Shown here in pieces: positions 59,755 through 64,000 of a stretch of 64,000 nucleotides of DNA. Origin of the DNA: Nocardia nova SH22a (GTDB lineage: Bacteria > Actinomycetota > Actinomycetes > Mycobacteriales > Mycobacteriaceae); contig NZ_CP006850.1 of NCBI RefSeq assembly GCF_000523235.1, forward strand, positions 4,402,001 through 4,466,000, given 5' to 3'. How positions within the stretch are numbered: position 1 is the first letter of the stretch; each line of letters begins with the position of its first letter. Under the pieces are notes generated by a model that saw only the letters and a program-made list of their open reading frames with translations, did no database searches and was not told the DNA's origin. Position numbers and translations under genes: made by a program.

Positions 59755-60079
59755 CCGCTCAGCTTGCCATATAGAGAGCGGTGCTTACAGCAGTGATCGG
59801 CGATCTGGGCATTTTCGCAGTTCGGACGCGGCCGTCGCGCCGAATTTCCTGCCCGATTCGGTTACGGATACCGGGTGACACACATAACGTACTCGGTAGT
59901 AGCGTTGATGGCCGTCACCGGCGACACACACTCTCAGGAGCACCGATGACTGATAATCGCGCAGCCGGTCGTCGGTGCGACCGGGTGCGGGTGCCCCGCA
60001 CAAACACAGGAGGCCCGATGAGATATTCCGCCCACCCCCTCGTCCGGCCCCGCACGCCCGCGTGTCCGGGAGGTGTCCG
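59755..60079. other. control region between TetR and the ChoD gene, with a nested leader ORF
   Basis: The 325 bases hold divergent promoters. A taccgggt / actcggta imperfect palindrome lies at about 59868-59905. At 59946 a strong AGGAG site opens a 45-codon frame that ends on the ChoD start as ATGA, and a second, stronger AGGAGG site (about 60007-60012) sits before an internal ATG at 60018 of the same frame. No other gene is seen. The two spaced ribosome sites on a short frame suggest a leader peptide or coupling element. Confidence 0.45.
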
Positions 60080-60083
60080 ATGA
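59946..60083 (+). CDS. possible leader peptide upstream of ChoD
   Basis: A 45-residue frame, Arg/Pro/Gly-rich (MTDNRAAGRRCDRV and so on), with a Shine-Dalgarno (caggag) before ATG 59946. An internal ATG at 60018 has an even better AGGAGG and would give a 21-residue peptide. Both end at TGA 60081-60083, overlapping the ChoD start. There is no signal or domain. I infer that ribosomes finishing here reinitiate on ChoD. It may be a chance frame; conservation in other Nocardia species would decide. Confidence 0.35.
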   Translation: MTDNRAAGRRCDRVRVPRTNTGGPMRYSAHPLVRPRTPACPGGVR

Positions 60084-61795
60084 CCGGGCGCGAGACCGAT
60101 TTCGATGTCCTGATCGTCGGTTCCGGCTTCGGCGGCAGTGTCACCGCGCTGCGCCTGGTCGAGAAGGGCTATCGCGTCGGCGTCCTCGAGGCCGGGCGCC
60201 GCTTCGCCGACGACGAACTGCCCGACACCAGCTGGGATCTGCGCAAATTCCTGTGGGCCCCGGCGCTGGGCTGTTACGGCATCCAGCGCATCCACCTGTT
60301 GCGCGATGTCCTGATCTTGGGCGGCGCCGGTGTGGGTGGCGGATCGCTCAACTACGCCAACACCCTCTACGTGCCACCGGAGCCGTTCTTCGCCGACAAG
60401 CAGTGGCGCGACATCACCGATTGGCACGACGAACTGGGCCCCTACTACGAGCAGGCCACGAAAATGCTGGGCGTGGTGCGCAATCCGCACATCACCCCCG
60501 CCGACGAGGTGTTCAAGCAGGTTGCCGACGACATGGGCGTGGGCGACACCTTCGTGCAGACCCCGGTCGGGGTGTTCTTCGGCGAGGCGGGCAAGACGGT
60601 CGACGACCCGTATTTCGGTGGCGTCGGACCGCGCCGCACCGGATGCCTGGAATGCGGCGAATGCATGACCGGCTGCCGCCACGGCGCCAAGAACACCCTC
60701 GTCAAGAACTACCTGTACCTGGCCGAGCGGGCCGGGGCGAAGGTGGTGCCGATGACGACCGTCACCGCGGTGCGGCCGCTGCCCGACGGCAGCTGGCAGG
60801 TCGACACCCGCCGCACCGGCGCCGCGGTGCGCCGCCGGCCCGTCTCCTACACCGCCGGGCACGTCGTGCTGGCCGCCGGCACCCGCGGCACCCAGCAGTT
60901 GCTGTTCGCCATGCGCGACAAGGGAATCCTGCCGGGGCTCTCACCGCGGCTGGGCGAGCTGACCCGCACGAACTCCGAATCCATCCTGGGCGCGGCGACC
61001 CCGAAACTGGAGCCGGGCCGCGACTTCACCCGCGGTGTGGCCATCACGTCCTCGATCCATCCCACCCCCGATACCCATATCGAACCGGTCCGCTACGGCA
61101 AGGGCTCCAATTCGATGGGCCTGCTGCAGACGCTGATGGTCGACGGCGGTGGCCGCATACCGCGCTGGCTGCGGTTCCTGCTCGAGGTCCTGCGTCATCC
61201 GGTGACGCTGGTGCGCATGCTCAGCGTGCGCAATTGGAGTGAGCGCACGGTGATCTCGCTGGTGATGCAGCATCTGGACAACTCGATCACCACCTACACC
61301 AAGCGCGGTGTGTTCGGCCGCAAACTGTCGTCCAAACAGGGCCACGGCGAACCGAATCCGACCTGGATCCCGGCCGGGAACGACGTGACGCGGCGGGTCG
61401 CGGACAAGATCGGCGGCACCGCGGGCGGCACCTGGGGCGAGGTGTTCAACATTCCGCTGACCGCCCACTTCCTCGGTGGCGCGGTGATCGGCGCCGACGC
61501 CGACCACGGTGTCATCGACCCGTATCACCGGGTGTACGGGTATCCGACGCTCAGTGTGGTCGACGGTGCCGCGGTCTCGGCGAATCTCGGGGTGAATCCG
61601 TCACTGACGATCACCGCGCAGGCCGAGCGCGCGGCCGCGATGTGGCCGAACAAGGGCGAGAAGGACACCCGACCCGCTCAGGACGACCGGTACCGGCGCA
61701 TTTCCCCTGTCGCACCCCGCGATCCGGTGGTGCCCGCCTCCGCCCCGGCCGCGCTGGTGCTGCCGATCGTCGAGATCACCAGCGACAGCGCCTGA
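60080..61795 (+). CDS. choD: ChoD-type GMC oxidoreductase with a ferredoxin-like cysteine motif
   Basis: A 571-residue FAD enzyme that closely resembles mycobacterial ChoD. VGSGFGGSVTALRLVEKGYRVGVLEAGRRF is the FAD fingerprint, AGVGGGSLNYANTLYVPP the second GMC-type motif, and SSKQGHGEPNPTWIP and GVIDPYHRVYGYPTLSVVDGAAVSANLGVNPSLTI form the C-terminal FAD/active-site region. Cys189, Cys192, Cys195 and Cys199 (CLECGECMTGC) follow the C-x2-C-x2-C-x3-C pattern of [4Fe-4S] ferredoxins. ChoD is annotated as a cholesterol oxidase, but the cluster suggests a dehydrogenase with another acceptor. GGGAGG is six bases upstream of the ATG. Confidence 0.9.
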   Translation: MTGRETDFDVLIVGSGFGGSVTALRLVEKGYRVGVLEAGRRFADDELPDTSWDLRKFLWAPALGCYGIQRIHLLRDVLILGGAGVGGGSLNYANTLYVPPEPFFADKQWRDITDWHDELGPYYEQATKMLGVVRNPHITPADEVFKQVADDMGVGDTFVQTPVGVFFGEAGKTVDDPYFGGVGPRRTGCLECGECMTGCRHGAKNTLVKNYLYLAERAGAKVVPMTTVTAVRPLPDGSWQVDTRRTGAAVRRRPVSYTAGHVVLAAGTRGTQQLLFAMRDKGILPGLSPRLGELTRTNSESILGAATPKLEPGRDFTRGVAITSSIHPTPDTHIEPVRYGKGSNSMGLLQTLMVDGGGRIPRWLRFLLEVLRHPVTLVRMLSVRNWSERTVISLVMQHLDNSITTYTKRGVFGRKLSSKQGHGEPNPTWIPAGNDVTRRVADKIGGTAGGTWGEVFNIPLTAHFLGGAVIGADADHGVIDPYHRVYGYPTLSVVDGAAVSANLGVNPSLTITAQAERAAAMWPNKGEKDTRPAQDDRYRRISPVAPRDPVVPASAPAALVLPIVEITSDSA

Positions 61796-61838
61796 TCCAC
61801 CGGCGCACCGCCGCGACCGCATCCGGCCCGGCGGTGCG

Positions 61839-62318
61839 CTATTTCGCGCTGATGTGCGCGAACCCCATCGGCGAGGTGGGCGGGGGCACCGAGGTGCGCG
61901 GCGCCCGGAATTCCTGTAGCGCGGCAAGGACATCGACGTGCCGCCCGGCATAGCAGCGCACCTGCGGCAGGGCGTGGGCGACCTCGCTGCGTTCCATCGC
62001 CTCGGCGTCGATGTAGCCGATCGCGTCGAGTTCGATCCGCAACTGTGCGGCGATCCGGGTGATCGCCGCGGATTTCCGCCCCCACCCGACCTCGACGGCG
62101 GCGAACAGTCCGTTGAGGCCGTGCCGTTCCAGTTTGTCCGCCGTCCACGACCATTCGCCGCGGCTGGCCACCGCGTGCAGCACCCCCCGGCCGCCGAGTG
62201 TGTGCAGTGCCCGCACCGCGTCCGGACGCACCGCACCACTGGTCGAATCGCAGACCACACCGTCCCATACGGTGTTGTCCAGTTCCCAGACAAGACATCT
62301 CACTGCCGGTGCTGTCAT
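61839..62318 (-). CDS. HAD family protein, FkbH-like
   Basis: A 159-residue HAD-fold protein. The first motif is CLVWELDNTVWDG, in which the expected nucleophile Asp of DxDxT is Glu (WELDNT), while the second Asp and Thr are kept. The rest reads ALHTLGGRGVLHAVASRGEWSWTADKL and DAIGYIDAEAMERSEVAHALPQVRCYAG, as in FkbH/HAD-IIIC domains that load glyceryl or phosphate groups onto carrier proteins. The Glu substitution makes classical phosphatase activity doubtful. It is next to the TerD-type gene; HAD proteins often accompany Ter stress genes. Start at ATG 62318, after an AGGGGCG site. Confidence 0.75.
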   Translation of the reverse strand: MTAPAVRCLVWELDNTVWDGVVCDSTSGAVRPDAVRALHTLGGRGVLHAVASRGEWSWTADKLERHGLNGLFAAVEVGWGRKSAAITRIAAQLRIELDAIGYIDAEAMERSEVAHALPQVRCYAGRHVDVLAALQEFRAPRTSVPPPTSPMGFAHISAK

Positions 62319-62370
62319 CTCGCCCCTACGGTCCACTCTCCTCTGCCACCGCCATCGACGTTCCGATGAC

Positions 62371-62404
62371 ACCGGACGGCCCGGATATATTTTTCCGGTC
62401 CGGT
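62371..62404. promoter_or_regulatory. AT-rich inverted repeat between the HAD and TerD genes
   Basis: Arms accggac and gtccggt bracket an atatattttt stretch, the most AT-rich run in this part of the window, with inner ccgg pairs. It lies about 53 bases upstream of the HAD gene start on the minus strand, so it is a plausible promoter with an operator for that gene, or the terminator of the TerD transcript. Confidence 0.45.
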
Positions 62405-62477
62405 CCCGCGAGAGGTCATAGTAGGGATGCCGGGCCGCGCACACCAGCCCTGGCAAACCGCCCGCTCGCCGCGGCCC

Positions 62478-63566
62478 TCACAGGCTGGGCATCACCAGCG
62501 GCACCGCCTCGACCGGATGGCCGGCCTGGATGGGAGTGGCGATCGACGCGGCCCGCCACACCGATCCGTCGCGATACACCTTGGCCACCACCATTCCCGT
62601 ATGCGCCCCGCCGCCACGCAGATTGCCGCGGGCGAGTTCGGCGGTCGTGGAACCGTCGACCAGCCGCCAGTATCCGTTGCGGATGCGTTCGAAGGTGTGC
62701 CCGGCGTAGGAGGTCACCACGAACACCACCGCCGACACCTGTGCGGGCAGCCGCGCCAGATCCACGGTGATGACCTCGTCGTCGCCCTTGCCGTCACCGG
62801 TGAGGTTGTCCCCGGAATGCCGGACCGCGCCGTCGCGGGAGGACAGCTGCTGGTAGTAGGCGGTGTCGACGAGGGTCTTGCCGACGAACAGCAGCGCGGA
62901 CGCGTCGAGGTCGACCTCGAGCGGGCGCAGCCCGCGCGGGCCGTGCACCTTCATCGGATCCCAGCCCACACCCATGCGCACCATCGACAGCTCACCGTCA
63001 CGAATGTGGTTGAGCGCCACCTCCTGACCGGGGTCGAGGACGGCGGGACCGCGATAGGGCAGTTGCTCGCTCGCCTGCCCCACCGGAACACCGTGCGCGG
63101 TGACCAGCGCGGCGAATCCGGCCGGGAATCCGTGCCCCAGCGGCCGCAGCTGCCAGCTGCTGCCCACCCGGTCCAGATCGGCGACGATCACCGCCGATTC
63201 CTCGCCCAGACCCTCGACGCTGTACTCGTACACCGGATTTCCCGCGCGATCGGACACCGCCAGCAGCGCCGGTTCGTGGTCTCCGAAGCGCGCCTCGGGG
63301 TCGGCCAGCGACACCACGATGCGCACGTGTTCGATTTCCGGTGGTAGCGAACGCAATCCGATCGACAGCTCCGGACGGTCGGAAGCCAGCCGCACACCGT
63401 GGGCGGCGGTCTGGTTGTAGAAGACGAGATCGGTTTCGTCGCGGACCTTCCCGGCCGAATCCAGCAGCAGCGCCGAAACATCGACGGGTTCGCTGTGCCG
63501 GACCGACACGACGACGTCGTCGTGGGTCAGACGGTCCACCTGTCCCTTGGTCAACTGTGCGGCCAC
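62478..63566 (-). CDS. tandem TerD-domain stress protein
   Basis: A 362-residue protein with two TerD-like domains. The first (about 1-170) starts QLTKGQVDRLTHDDVVV and is degenerate: it lacks the Asp-rich calcium site. The second (about 185-362) has VRMGVGWDPMK, LEVDLDASALLF and SGDNLTGDGKGDDEVITVDLARLPAQVSAVVFVVTSYAGHTF, the typical Ca2+-binding core. TerD proteins are part of the tellurite/phage/oxidative-stress Ter system. Only a HAD gene is adjacent; no other ter genes are seen here. Start is GTG at 63566, just after a GAGGGC site; longer in-frame starts give Arg-rich, unrelated sequence. Confidence 0.85.
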   Translation of the reverse strand: MAAQLTKGQVDRLTHDDVVVSVRHSEPVDVSALLLDSAGKVRDETDLVFYNQTAAHGVRLASDRPELSIGLRSLPPEIEHVRIVVSLADPEARFGDHEPALLAVSDRAGNPVYEYSVEGLGEESAVIVADLDRVGSSWQLRPLGHGFPAGFAALVTAHGVPVGQASEQLPYRGPAVLDPGQEVALNHIRDGELSMVRMGVGWDPMKVHGPRGLRPLEVDLDASALLFVGKTLVDTAYYQQLSSRDGAVRHSGDNLTGDGKGDDEVITVDLARLPAQVSAVVFVVTSYAGHTFERIRNGYWRLVDGSTTAELARGNLRGGGAHTGMVVAKVYRDGSVWRAASIATPIQAGHPVEAVPLVMPSL

Positions 63567-63693
63567 GCCCTCTACTCTACGTCGACGCGGCCGCACTCCG
63601 GACCTGGTGAGTGTTCGCCCCGCCGGTTCCGGTACGCGCGCCCGCGGCGGGTAGCGTGAGCCGCGGTTCGACAGCACGACCGAAGGGGGACCG

Positions 63694-64000
63694 ATGCGAC
63701 CGGGTGTCCGGTGGAAACGACGACTCGTCCGGCAGGGGCCGGTGACCGCGCTGGCGGTCGCGGCCGTGCTGGTGGCCGCCGCGTGCAGTGACGACTCAGC
63801 CGATACCGCGACGCCGCCCTCGTCCGCGACCACCTCCGTGAGCCCGGCCACTCCCGAACCCGCCGCCCCGGCCCGGCCGCAGCTCAGCGCACCCGCGGCA
63901 GCGCCCGAACCGGCCGAGCCCACGACCGATCCGTACGCGGGCAGTCCCCTCATCGATCACACCGAGTGGACCGACGACCCCGACGGCCGCCGCCTGCACG
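63694..64000 (+). CDS. lipoprotein, N-terminal part (cut by the window end)
   Basis: A start of a lipoprotein gene with GAAGGGGGA before the ATG at 63694. The signal (RWKRRLVRQG, then a hydrophobic AVAAVLVAAAC) ends in a lipobox Cys at residue 31, followed by a 50-residue Ser/Thr/Pro/Ala-rich linker and then DPYAGSPLIDHTEWTDDPDGRRL, probably the start of a folded domain. The gene continues past 64000, so the function is unknown. It diverges from the TerD gene across 127 bases. Confidence 0.75.
   Translation, partial: MRPGVRWKRRLVRQGPVTALAVAAVLVAAACSDDSADTATPPSSATTSVSPATPEPAAPARPQLSAPAAAPEPAEPTTDPYAGSPLIDHTEWTDDPDGRRLH

Noticed and set aside
1-64000. tRNA, rRNA, CRISPR array, intact transposase or prophage genes
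   Set aside because: None seen by eye: no cloverleaf-like segments, no regularly spaced repeats, no transposase motifs; the lone integrase has no phage context.

Overview
The window is high-GC actinomycete DNA, most likely from Nocardia or a close mycolic-acid-containing relative. This is inferred from gene content: a complete narGHJI operon, a DprE1-like oxidase, an antigen-85-like esterase, a KasA/KasB-type ketoacyl synthase, an EthA-like monooxygenase, a ChoD-type GMC oxidoreductase very like the mycobacterial one, LCP and LexA proteins, and many short regulator-target pairs. I saw no tRNA, rRNA, CRISPR array or intact insertion sequence.

Layout. 0-6.5 kb: the 3' end of an S-adenosyl methyltransferase, a VOC protein, exported oxidoreductase-type enzymes, a DUF4232 lipoprotein, HdeD and a P450. 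6.5-13.2 kb: narGHJI on the minus strand, every junction an ATGA overlap. 13.4-20.8 kb: an SDR, a MerR/TipA regulator, a single-chain biotin-dependent carboxylase of 1055 residues, a second methyltransferase of the first type, a zinc-finger/coiled-coil protein and a MarR regulator. 20.9-25.3 kb: an NTF2-like protein divergent from that MarR gene, an SDR-VOC pair and a DprE1 homologue with Ser in place of the benzothiazinone-target Cys. 25.4-27.2 kb: a VC0807-like membrane protein coupled to a 32-residue membrane peptide, divergent from MarR across a perfect palindrome.

29-35 kb holds a DesK/DesR-like two-component pair. A 71-bp promoter block containing the palindrome ATGACAGCTGTCAT lies beside it and again upstream of an exported peptidase-like hydrolase 5.6 kb away, suggesting a small regulon. 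Between them is a flavin monooxygenase-TetR unit. 35-42 kb: an intergenic island with a 15-bp perfect inverted repeat, a short MurJ, acyl-CoA genes, an orphan tyrosine recombinase, HxlR and EthD-type genes. 42-44.8 kb: a HIT hydrolase broken by a one-base frameshift, then an overlapping trio (RlaP-like nucleotidyltransferase, metallophosphoesterase, Imm49-like protein), the best candidate for an undescribed system.

45-59 kb is mainly envelope-related: two Tat-exported GH1 paralogues, a KAS enzyme, a GT39 membrane glycosyltransferase, an antigen-85-like esterase, an LCP protein and lexA with a perfect SOS box. An orphan HoxX (CO-forming hydrogenase maturation enzyme) and an EthA-like enzyme sit inside this stretch. 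59-64 kb: TetR, ChoD with a ferredoxin-like cysteine motif and a possible leader peptide, an FkbH-like HAD protein, a tandem TerD-type protein and the start of a lipoprotein cut by the window end.
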